This document shows positions 8,546-16,201 of a stretch of DNA of 64,000 nucleotides, piece after piece. The first letter of the stretch is position 1. Each line of letters starts with the position of its first letter. The stretch covers positions 97,691-161,690 of the forward strand of contig NZ_BCRG01000008.1 in NCBI RefSeq assembly GCF_001552475.1. Reading direction: 5' to 3'. This DNA is from Microbacterium oleivorans NBRC 103075. Lineage in GTDB: Bacteria; Actinomycetota; Actinomycetes; Actinomycetales; Microbacteriaceae. A model generated the notes under the pieces. That model saw only the letters and a list, made by a program, of their open reading frames with translations, searched no databases and was not told the origin of the DNA. The position numbers and the translations under genes are program-made.

Positions 8546-9229
8546 ATGGGCGCTGACGGCACACAGAAGTGGTCACGCGGCCATAGCACCCGCGAGCTGA
8601 ACCGGGTGTTCCTCGCCGCCGGCTTCGAACGCCGCGGCGAGGAATGGGTCCTCGACACCGCGGAGTTGCGGTGGTGGGTGTACCTGGCGACGGCGAAGCA
8701 CGACCCTCACCAGCATGAACTCGCCGTCGGCTCGCTCGTGCTGCGCGACGGTGAGCCCGACGCGGAGGCGATGCGGCCAGCCACCTTTTCGCTGGACGAC
8801 CTTCCCGGCGCATCGCGGCGCGTGTATCGGGATACGGACGAAGCTGCGCACGACCCCCTGGTGCTGGATGCCGAGACGCTCCTGATCCCTCTGCTGAAAC
8901 GTCTGCCGACGATCGATTCGGTGATCGAGCTCTGGCTCGCCGGCGACATCTCGGCCGGCACGCCCTCAAGCAGCCGGCCGATGCAGATCTGGACTGCGTG
9001 GCGACTCGCGACGGAGTGCGACCGGTCCGTCCTCGCGGATCGTGCGCTGCGGATGGCTGAGACTGCGCGCTGGACCCCGGGCGCGAGGCGGCTTCTCATC
9101 GATCTCGGAATGCCGCTTGAGGGACGGCCAGGAAAGTACAGGAACGTCTCATTCGTGGACAGACTGGTGCAGCGTGCGTACGTTCGGCGCTTCAGCCCCG
9201 TTACCGACGAGAGGCGGATGCCGCTCTAG
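8546..9229 (+). CDS. Hypothetical protein (227 aa)
   Basis: I do not recognise this family. The start at 8546 is supported by a TAATCT box 6 bp upstream. The N-terminal third (RGHSTRELNRVFLAAGFERR, then EEWVLDTAELRWWVYLATAK) looks like a compact alpha/beta domain that begins with a helix. A leucine-rich segment follows (LLIPLLKRLPTIDSVIELWL). The C-terminal third is helical and basic, ending in a run of Arg/Tyr residues. There are no Cys-rich or membrane segments, so it is probably a soluble cytoplasmic protein. It stands alone between the GH35 gene and a broken membrane-protein gene. Codon bias is good, which supports real coding. Confidence 0.6.
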   Translation: MGADGTQKWSRGHSTRELNRVFLAAGFERRGEEWVLDTAELRWWVYLATAKHDPHQHELAVGSLVLRDGEPDAEAMRPATFSLDDLPGASRRVYRDTDEAAHDPLVLDAETLLIPLLKRLPTIDSVIELWLAGDISAGTPSSSRPMQIWTAWRLATECDRSVLADRALRMAETARWTPGARRLLIDLGMPLEGRPGKYRNVSFVDRLVQRAYVRRFSPVTDERRMPL

Positions 9230-9347
9230 CCCCTGCGGCACCCCGCAACCGGGGAGAGCGCGCGGGAGGCGTACGAGGTGTTTCTTGCTGGGGCACCGCT
9301 GCCTGGGCGCGAGAACGGCTGATCTCGGTCGCCGGAAGGGTGAAACC

Positions 9348-9781
9348 ATGCACTGGTGGCTGCTCAAGCTGTCCGAGCTGTCGGCGGGATAGTCTTCGGG
9401 CTCTTGCTCGTATGGCTGTCGTTCTCGCTGACGAGTCGGGACGGGACAGCCCTCTGGAGTCTCCTCGTGCCCGCATCCATCGTGCTGGTCGTGTCGGTAC
9501 TCACCCTCGTGTTTGGCAATACCCGCCGCGCCCGCGATAAGTGGCAGCAGTACGTCCTCGATGATGACGATGACGATGACAGCAGACGGACGCGTCCGTC
9601 GGAGTCAGCTCAGGTTCATGATGCCAGCCGTTCGCGGGATTCCTTCAGGTGGCTGGGCGCGGCGCCCAGCTCATCGTCGAGCGGACGCAACGGTGACAGA
9701 TCCTGTGCACAGCTCGTGGGTGGGTCAGGCCCACGCGCTACGAGCGCCACGCGAGAGCGGCGTGAGTCGTTCCGCTTCTGA
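9348..9781 (+). pseudogene. Small membrane protein, apparently frameshifted near its start
   Basis: A good ribosome site (GGAAGGG, 7 bp before the ATG at 9348) opens a frame reading MHWWLLKLSELSAG, which stops at 9390-9392. The -1 frame then continues without a break as IVFGLLLVWLSF, a loop, and a second hydrophobic helix (SLLVPASIVLVVSVLTLVFG), followed by an Asp run and a low-complexity tail to 9781. One extra G in the run at 9386-9388 would join both parts into a two-helix membrane protein. So the gene is either inactivated, phase-variable, or affected by a sequencing error. The alternative is a GTG start at 9356, which has no ribosome site. The C-terminal 60 residues are not convincingly protein-like. 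Confidence 0.4.
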
Positions 9782-9811
9782 CAATCCGGCCCTCCCCAGA
9801 TCCGCGCGGGA

Positions 9812-9817
9812 TAGCGT
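9812..9817 (+). promoter_or_regulatory. Leaderless-type -10 box
   Basis: TAGCGT lies 7 bp before the GTG at 9825, with no ribosome site between them. This supports GTG 9825 as the start of the alpha/beta hydrolase. Confidence 0.5.
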
Positions 9818-9824
9818 TGCCTGG

Positions 9825-10607
9825 GTGACGCTGAACCATATTCGACGCGGGAACGGCAGCCCTCTGCTGCTCGTGCATGGCCTGGGCGCGGGGTGGCGGT
9901 CTTGGACACCGATCCTCGACCGACTGGCGGAACACCGTGAGGTCATCGCTGTCGACCTACCCGGGTTCGGTGAGACACCGCCCTTGGCCGGTGAGGTCTC
10001 GATCGCCACGCTGACCGACGCTGTCGCGGACTTCATCCGCGAGCAGGGGCTGGACGGGGTCTCGACAGCAGGCCAGTCGATGGGCGGCCGAATCGTGCTC
10101 GAGCTCGCGCGGCGCGGGGTCGGCGGTGACACTGTGGCGTTGGACCCGGGCGGCTTCTGGAGTCACCGCGAGCTCATCGTCTTCGGCGCCACGTTGCGGC
10201 CCTCGATCACTCTGGTCAGAGCGCTGCGAGGCATGCTGCCGACCCTCCTAGGCAACCCCGTCGGACGGGCTCTGCTGCTGGCGCAGCTGTCGGCGCGGCC
10301 GTGGGCCCTCTCGCCCGAGACCGTGCTGCCGGACGTGCGCGGACTGGCCGATTCGCCGTCGACCGGTGCCGCCATGAACGCCCTCACAAAAGGACCCAAG
10401 CAACAGGGCGCACCGGCCGGGACGGTACCTGGCCGGGTCACGATCGGGTGGGGGCGGCGCGATCTGGTGACGGTACCCCGCCAGGCCGCTCGCGCCACAA
10501 AACTGTTCCCGGACGCCGAGCTGCACTGGTTCGAGCGCTGCGGCCACTTTCCGCAATGGGACGCAGCGCATGAAGCGACCCGACTCATTCTCGACGGCAC
10601 CCACTAG
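9825..10607 (+). CDS. Alpha/beta-fold hydrolase
   Basis: A 260-residue soluble hydrolase of the single-domain esterase/lipase type. It shows the oxyanion segment LLLVHGLGAGWRSW, the nucleophile elbow GQSMGG (Ser), a DLPGFGETPP loop after strand 4, and the C-terminal catalytic His in ERCGHFPQWD. The frame is open further upstream, but homology to the family begins at TLNHIRRG. A TAGCGT box 7 bp before the GTG at 9825 favours that start. It stands alone; the next gene (AraC type) converges on it. The substrate is unknown. Confidence 0.82.
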   Translation: MTLNHIRRGNGSPLLLVHGLGAGWRSWTPILDRLAEHREVIAVDLPGFGETPPLAGEVSIATLTDAVADFIREQGLDGVSTAGQSMGGRIVLELARRGVGGDTVALDPGGFWSHRELIVFGATLRPSITLVRALRGMLPTLLGNPVGRALLLAQLSARPWALSPETVLPDVRGLADSPSTGAAMNALTKGPKQQGAPAGTVPGRVTIGWGRRDLVTVPRQAARATKLFPDAELHWFERCGHFPQWDAAHEATRLILDGTH

Positions 10608-10655
10608 CATCCGCGGCCTGCTCTGCCGGCGACTGCGATCGTCACCGTAGGCCGA

Positions 10656-11519
10656 TCACCCCTTCCCCTGCCCCCGATACGCCGTCGGCGACACTCCGTG
10701 GGCGACGCGGAACCTCCGCGAGAAGTAGAACGCATCGTCCATGCCGACGCGGCGCGCGACCTCCGCCACGGGTAGGTCGGTCCCATCGAGCAGGTGCCGG
10801 GCGTGGGCCATCTTCAGCGCGAGGTGGTGCGCGATGACACCGCCGCCGGTCGCATCGCGGAAAAGCGCGGCGAGGTGCGAGGGCGAGACCCCGACCATCG
10901 CTGCGAGTTCGCCCACATGGACAGTGCCATCGATGCGGTCCTCGAGGTAGCGCAGCGCGCGCTCGACGGGCGTCCCGTGCTCGGGCAGCAGCCGGTCGAC
11001 GGCGAGCTGCGTGAACAGCCGCCACGCCATCCCGGATGCCGCGACCATCCGCGCCGGCGTCGTGTCTCGCGCCAGCGAGGTCGAGATCTCGTCGAGCAGG
11101 GCGGTCGCCCGGTCGACGGCGCGCAGCGGCAGCACCACACGGTCCGCCGAGACCCCCGCGGCCCCGACCAGTTCCGGCACGTCCGAGCCGCGCACGTGAC
11201 ACCACCAGATCGTCCAGGGATCACCGGCATCCGCCCCGTAGGAGTGCGTCACACCGCCGGGGATGACGATCGCCGTCGACGACCCGACGCGCGTCCGCTG
11301 ACCGCCCGCGTCAACCCACCCGGCCCCCGAGACGCAGACGATGACGATCGTCTCGGGCGCGCCGGTGGGGCGATGGCGCCCGTGACCCGTCGCGCGCGGG
11401 AAGTAGCCGGCATCCGTCACCACCATCCGCCGGGTGACCGGCTTCGCGAGGGCGGCCTCGACGACCGGACGCGGCACGACGCTCAGACGCTGCCGCTCGA
11501 ACCCTTCCGCCCGCTGCAT
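10656..11519 (-). CDS. AraC-family transcriptional regulator
   Basis: A 287-residue regulator with an N-terminal cupin sensor half (GAPETIVIVCVSGAGWVDAGG, then a SYGADAGDPW segment) and a C-terminal pair of helix-turn-helices: VGELAAMVGVSPSHLAALF, then VAEVARRVGMDDAFYFSRRF ahead of the usual G-x-SP-TAYR ending. The ATG at 11519 fits the normal cupin-AraC length of about 285-290 residues; an upstream in-frame start would add an Arg/Gly-rich extension. It is divergent from the DUF5107-TPR and cellulase-like genes across 93 bp and is the obvious candidate to control them in response to a sugar. Confidence 0.88.
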   Translation of the reverse strand: MQRAEGFERQRLSVVPRPVVEAALAKPVTRRMVVTDAGYFPRATGHGRHRPTGAPETIVIVCVSGAGWVDAGGQRTRVGSSTAIVIPGGVTHSYGADAGDPWTIWWCHVRGSDVPELVGAAGVSADRVVLPLRAVDRATALLDEISTSLARDTTPARMVAASGMAWRLFTQLAVDRLLPEHGTPVERALRYLEDRIDGTVHVGELAAMVGVSPSHLAALFRDATGGGVIAHHLALKMAHARHLLDGTDLPVAEVARRVGMDDAFYFSRRFRVAHGVSPTAYRGQGKG

Positions 11520-11600
11520 CCCCCCATCCTGCCGCACCGCACCAGCGGATCGTCCAGGCCGCCCGCATCCCCGCCCATGGCCCCGCCGCCTCGACACTCG

Positions 11601-11606
11601 TAGATT
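11601..11606 (+). promoter_or_regulatory. Leaderless-type -10 box
   Basis: TAGATT lies 6 bp before the ATG at 11613 and lacks a ribosome site in between. It sits in the 93-bp divergent region shared with the araC-type gene. Confidence 0.55.
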
Positions 11607-11612
11607 CGCCCC

Positions 11613-14600
11613 ATGCCCGACGCCGCGCCCAGCCGCATCCAGCTCCCCGACGCCCCCGCCGACCAGCAGGCGCTACTCGCCGACGGCGGGGTCGCGTGCT
11701 GGACCGAGGACGTCGTCATCGACACCTACGAGCCCGGCGATCCTGACCCGTACCCCGCGTTCCTCGACCGGCGCGTCTACCAGGGCTCGAGCGGGCGGGT
11801 CTATCCGCTGCCGATGATCGAGGCGATCTCGCACGAGAAACACCCGCGGGTGTGGCGGGCGATCCACCTCGAGAACGCGTACGTCCGGCTGATGCTGCTG
11901 CCCGAGCTCGGCGGACGCATCCACATCGGCTACGACAAGGTCGCGGGCTACGACTTCTTCTACCGGAACAACGTCATCAAACCGGCGCTCGTCGGCCTCG
12001 CCGGTCCGTGGATCTCGGGCGGCGTCGAGTTCAACTGGCCGCAGCACCACCGCCCGGCGACGTTCCTCCCCGTCGACAACCGCATCGAGCGCGAGGACGA
12101 CGGCAGCGCGATCGTCTGGCACAGCGACCTCGACCCCCTGCAACGGATGCGGGGCGTCCACGGCGTGCGCCTGCGCCCGGGTTCGTCGCTCATCGAGCTC
12201 GACGTGCGCCTCCACAACCGCACCGACGTACCGCAGACCTTCCTGTGGTGGGCGAATGTCGCCGCCCGGTCACACGAGCGGTACCAGTCGTTCTTCCCCG
12301 ACGACGTGCACTACGTCGCCGACCACGCCCGCCGCGCGATCACCGCGTTCCCCCGCGCCGACCGCCCGTACTACGGCGTCGACTACCCCGCCCTCGCCGC
12401 CGAGCGCCCCGACGCCGACCGCATCGACGTCTACAGCAACATCCCCGTCCCCACGTCGTACATGATCACCGACACCGACGACGGCTTCTTCGGGGGCTAC
12501 GACCACGCCGCCGACGCGGGCTTCGTGCACTGGGCCGACCCGGCGATCTCGCCTGGCAAGAAGCAATGGACCTGGGGCGACGGCCCCATCGGCCGCGCCT
12601 GGGACGACCAGCTCACCGACACCGACGGCCCATACGTCGAGCTCATGGCCGGGGTCTACACCGACAACCAGCCCGACTTCGCGTGGCTCGTCCCCGGCGA
12701 GACGAAGACGTTCTCGCAGCACTGGTTCCCGATCCACGCGATCGGTCCGGCGCGGCAGGCGACGACGGATGCCGCGGTCTCGGTCACGACCGACGGCGGC
12801 CGATCGCGGGTCGGGGTCATCACAACGCACGCGCACGGGACGGCCCGCGTCGAGGTCGAGGTCGACGGCGGCGGGCAGGAGACGTTCGACGTCGCCGTCG
12901 GACCCGACTCCCCCGCCATCATCGAGGTCGCCGGGACGGCGATCGCGGTGGGGCTGGTCGCTGGAGATGCGACGCTCGTCCGATGGGTCCGGCGCGACGC
13001 GGCGCCCGCCGAGCCCTGGGTCGCGACAGCGCCCGAGCCGGCCGAGCGCCTCGCGGGCACCGACGAGCTGCTGCTCACCGCGACCCACCTGGTGCAGTAC
13101 CGGCATCCCACCCGGTCGCCCCTCCCCTACCTGCGCGAGGTGCTGCGGCGCGATCCGGACGACGGCCGCGCTCACACGATGCTCGGCTCCTGGCGCCTCG
13201 CGCGGGGCGAGTACACCGCGGCGCGCGAGCACCTCGAGGCGGCCGTCGCCCGCGAGACGCGCCGGAACCTCAACCCCCGCGACGGCGAGACGCACTACCT
13301 GCTCGGGCTCGCGCTCGAGCGGCTCGGCGAGCGCATCGACGCCGATCGCCGGTTCGCGCGTGCGGCGTGGAACGCGGTGTGGGCGGCACCAGCATCCCTC
13401 GCTCGCGCCCGACTCGCGCTGGCGGACGGGCGACCGGCCGACGCCCTCCGACTGGCAGACACCGCTGGGCCGATCGCCGAGGCACGACGCCTTCGCGTGC
13501 TCGCCCTGCGCCGGCTCGGGCGGGACGATCGGGCGGCACTCGACGCTCTGATCGCGACCGACCCCCTCGACCCGATCACCGTCTGCCTCACCGGCGCGGC
13601 ACCGTCGGACCCGCGCGCCGCGCTCGACGCCGGCGCCGAGTTCGCCCGCGCCGGCGCGCTCGACGAGGCCCTCGCCGCGACCGCACGCGAGGCGACCGGC
13701 GACGCCGGATTCGGCAACCTCGAGCCGGTCCGGCTGATCCTGCGCGCCGCATGGGCGGATGCCGCGGGTCGCCCCGACCTCGCCGCCGCAGAGCGCAGCG
13801 CAGCCGATCGGCTGGATCTGGGCGGCGCTTTCCCCGCCGGACTCGACCAGCACGATGCCCTCGTGGCGGGCGCCGCGGCCGGATCCTCCGCCGCCGCGGC
13901 CATGCTCGGCGCCTGGCTGCTCGACGCCGGGCGCGACGACGACGCCCGCGCGGCTCTCCAGCGCGCACGGGACCTGGGTTCTGATGACCCCGTCGCGCTG
14001 CGCAACCTCGCCCTTGCGACCGTCCGCACCGGCGGCGACCCCGCCGAGGCGGCCGACCTGTATGAGGCCGGCCTCGGTCACCGCCCCGACCCGCGTCTCG
14101 TCCTCGAGCGCGACCTGCTCGCGCAGCTGACGGGAACGGATGCCGCCGCCCGCCTCGCGCTCATGGAACGCCACCCCGCCGCGCTCGATGCCCGCGACGA
14201 CCTCGCCATCAGCCACGTGGGGCTTCTGCTCGATACAGACCGGGTCGACGATGCGTGGCGCATCCTGACGACGCGCGTGTTCCGCCCGTTCGAGGGCGGC
14301 GAGGGGATCGTGCTGGCCGCCTACGACCGCGCGGCCTGCCTCCTGGCGCGACGCTCATGCGCCGAGGGACGAGCGGATGCCGCCATCGCCCTGCTCGAGG
14401 CGGGGATCGCCGCTCCGGCGAACCTCGGCGAGGGGAGGCATCCTGCCGTCCCTCAGGGCGAACGGTTCGTGGCCCTCGGCGATGCGCACCGCCTTGCGGG
14501 CGACGGTGCCGCCGCTCGCGCCGCCTGGGAGCGGGCCTGTGCGGCGACGCCGCTCGCGGTCGCTCCGCGTCCCGCCGATGAGGCGACGTTCTGGATCGGC

Positions 14601-14837
14601 GTCGCCCACACCCGCCTCGGCGAGACCTCGGCGGCCGACGCGATCTGGGACGCGCTCGATGCGCGCGCCGCGCAGATCGAGGCGGCACCCGACGAGGTCG
14701 ACTACTTCGCAACCTCCCTGCCGGAGTTGCTCGTGTTCGACCTGGACACTGCCGACCGGCGCCGGGCGCACGCGGCCGCGCTGCGCGACCTGGCCACCGA
14801 CGGCCGCACCATCGCGAACGAGAGGATGAACGCATGA
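11613..14837 (+). CDS. DUF5107 and tetratricopeptide-repeat protein
   Basis: A 1074-residue protein. Residues from about 1 to 420 match the DUF5107 domain, a galactose-mutarotase-like beta-supersandwich often found in glycan-utilisation loci; landmarks are LPELGGRIHIGYDK, GGVEFNWPQHH and LWWANVAAR. The remainder is a long run of alpha-helical TPR-like pairs (DPDDGRAHTMLGSWRLARGE is one, RHPTRSPLPYLREVLRR another) with high Ala and Leu content. There is no signal peptide, so it is cytoplasmic. Its last codon overlaps the start of the cellulase-like gene by 4 bp. The enzymatic role of DUF5107 is not established; binding or hydrolysis of an oligosaccharide is the usual guess. Confidence 0.85.
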   Translation: MPDAAPSRIQLPDAPADQQALLADGGVACWTEDVVIDTYEPGDPDPYPAFLDRRVYQGSSGRVYPLPMIEAISHEKHPRVWRAIHLENAYVRLMLLPELGGRIHIGYDKVAGYDFFYRNNVIKPALVGLAGPWISGGVEFNWPQHHRPATFLPVDNRIEREDDGSAIVWHSDLDPLQRMRGVHGVRLRPGSSLIELDVRLHNRTDVPQTFLWWANVAARSHERYQSFFPDDVHYVADHARRAITAFPRADRPYYGVDYPALAAERPDADRIDVYSNIPVPTSYMITDTDDGFFGGYDHAADAGFVHWADPAISPGKKQWTWGDGPIGRAWDDQLTDTDGPYVELMAGVYTDNQPDFAWLVPGETKTFSQHWFPIHAIGPARQATTDAAVSVTTDGGRSRVGVITTHAHGTARVEVEVDGGGQETFDVAVGPDSPAIIEVAGTAIAVGLVAGDATLVRWVRRDAAPAEPWVATAPEPAERLAGTDELLLTATHLVQYRHPTRSPLPYLREVLRRDPDDGRAHTMLGSWRLARGEYTAAREHLEAAVARETRRNLNPRDGETHYLLGLALERLGERIDADRRFARAAWNAVWAAPASLARARLALADGRPADALRLADTAGPIAEARRLRVLALRRLGRDDRAALDALIATDPLDPITVCLTGAAPSDPRAALDAGAEFARAGALDEALAATAREATGDAGFGNLEPVRLILRAAWADAAGRPDLAAAERSAADRLDLGGAFPAGLDQHDALVAGAAAGSSAAAAMLGAWLLDAGRDDDARAALQRARDLGSDDPVALRNLALATVRTGGDPAEAADLYEAGLGHRPDPRLVLERDLLAQLTGTDAAARLALMERHPAALDARDDLAISHVGLLLDTDRVDDAWRILTTRVFRPFEGGEGIVLAAYDRAACLLARRSCAEGRADAAIALLEAGIAAPANLGEGRHPAVPQGERFVALGDAHRLAGDGAAARAAWERACAATPLAVAPRPADEATFWIGVAHTRLGETSAADAIWDALDARAAQIEAAPDEVDYFATSLPELLVFDLDTADRRRAHAAALRDLATDGRTIANERMNA

Positions 14838-16138
14838 CCGATCGCTACCTGGGGTCGGGCAATCTCCCCGAGACCCCGTACGGGCCGACAGGCCCGGTGC
14901 CCGCTCACCTCCCCAACCGTCTCGCCATCACCCTGTGGGACTTCTCCTGGTACACCCGCGCCGGAGAAGGCGACGTGTACGCCGACCTCGATGCCGGGTG
15001 CGCCGACGCCGCTTCGCTCGGCTACAACGCGATCCGGATCTGCGCGGCGCCCCTGTTGCTGTTCGGCGACCTGGGCCTCGACGACCTCGCCCGCGACCTG
15101 CGGATCGAGGGGTTGGGGCAGACGGCATCCGGCGGCTATTACGGGCAGCGCACGCGCTGGTACGACACACCCGGCGGCTATGCGATCGACGTGCACGCGC
15201 ACCTCGCCGCGCTCCTTGCCGCCGCACGGCGGCACGGCCTCGTGCTCATCCTGTCGAGCTGGGAGTACCAGCAGTCCTGCGCGCTCGCCGCGTCGCCCCG
15301 ATGGTTCGAGGCCATCGACGCCGTGCCGTTCGAGGACCGCTACCGGGTGCTCGCGGACGCGTGGGACCGGATGCTCGCGTGGATCGACGCACAGGGCGCC
15401 CGTGACCTCGTCGCCCTCGTCGAGATCCACAACGAGGTCGATTTCTCGATCCTCCCGGCGGTGACCGACGGCGGGGCGACCGCGTTGGAGGGACTGCAAC
15501 AGCGGCATCCCGATCTCATCGTGACGGCGAGCATCGGCAAGCCGCCGCACCTCGCGATGCACCAGCTGCCCGCGGGGCTGGGCGCCGCGCAGTGCCACGT
15601 CTACAGCTACGGCGTGCTCGATGCGCTGCAGAAGCGCATCGACATCCGCTCCGAGGGGAGCGGAGACTTCCCGAACGCCGAGCTGCGCGCGCTCCTGCGG
15701 CCCGACGCGCCGACCCCCGACGAGTACGGCCGCCCCGCCGAGTGGAAGCTTCGCGCGACGGTCGTCACCGACCAGATGATCTACGGCTACGACTGGGTGG
15801 ATGCCGCGGCCTGGGACGCCTGGCTCGACACGGAGTACCCGCGCTACGCCGAGGTGATGCACCGTGAGATCGAATCCCGCGTGATCGCGATCGCCGAGTG
15901 GGCGCGCTGGCAGGGCGTACCGGCGCTGATCGGCGAGGGCTGGGTCGGCTACACGCCGCTGCACGGCGGGTTCGAGGAGTCCGAGACCGGTCGCGAGCTG
16001 GCGGAACACGGCATCCGCACCGCCCTCGACCGCGGCGTCTGGGGCGTCGTCCTCTGCTCGAACGCCGCCCCACACCACCCGATGTGGCAGCTGCGCGACT
16101 GGCAGCAGCGCGTGAACGCGCTCGTGCGCTCGCGCTGA
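14834..16138 (+). CDS. Cellulase-like glycoside hydrolase (clan-A-type TIM barrel)
   Basis: A 434-residue protein beginning inside the stop of the DUF5107 gene. The sequence has a barrel-type glycosidase layout: NRLAITLWDFSWYTRAGEG near the N-terminus, GYNAIRICAAPLLL, a LVLILSSWEYQQS strand, ALVEIHNEVDFS with the Asn-Glu pair expected of a clan-A acid/base, and VPALIGEGWVGYTPL with a Glu on the last strand as the likely nucleophile. No signal peptide is visible. Pairing with DUF5107, the AraC regulator and the nearby GH35 and PL11 enzymes suggests work on oligosaccharides from plant cell walls. The bond cleaved is unknown. Confidence 0.8.
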   Translation: MTDRYLGSGNLPETPYGPTGPVPAHLPNRLAITLWDFSWYTRAGEGDVYADLDAGCADAASLGYNAIRICAAPLLLFGDLGLDDLARDLRIEGLGQTASGGYYGQRTRWYDTPGGYAIDVHAHLAALLAAARRHGLVLILSSWEYQQSCALAASPRWFEAIDAVPFEDRYRVLADAWDRMLAWIDAQGARDLVALVEIHNEVDFSILPAVTDGGATALEGLQQRHPDLIVTASIGKPPHLAMHQLPAGLGAAQCHVYSYGVLDALQKRIDIRSEGSGDFPNAELRALLRPDAPTPDEYGRPAEWKLRATVVTDQMIYGYDWVDAAAWDAWLDTEYPRYAEVMHREIESRVIAIAEWARWQGVPALIGEGWVGYTPLHGGFEESETGRELAEHGIRTALDRGVWGVVLCSNAAPHHPMWQLRDWQQRVNALVRSR

Positions 16139-16154
16139 CGGAGCTCCGGCAACG

Positions 16155-16191
16155 GAGGAGGGGCGGATGCCACCGGCATCCGCCCCTCCTC
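16155..16191. terminator. Bidirectional hairpin between convergent genes
   Basis: Two 17-base arms (16155-16171 and 16175-16191) pair perfectly around a 3-base loop. It lies between the stop of the cellulase-like gene and the stop of the rhamnogalacturonan lyase. There is no long T-run, which is usual in high-GC actinobacteria. Each arm contains one copy of GGATGCC/GGCATCC. Confidence 0.75.
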
Positions 16192-16201
16192 ACGTCACCA
16201 C

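Noticed and set aside
12270..14216. A 648-codon open frame on the minus strand inside the DUF5107-TPR gene
   Set aside because: It is antisense to a gene with recognisable domains. Long mirror frames are expected at high GC with strong third-position bias.
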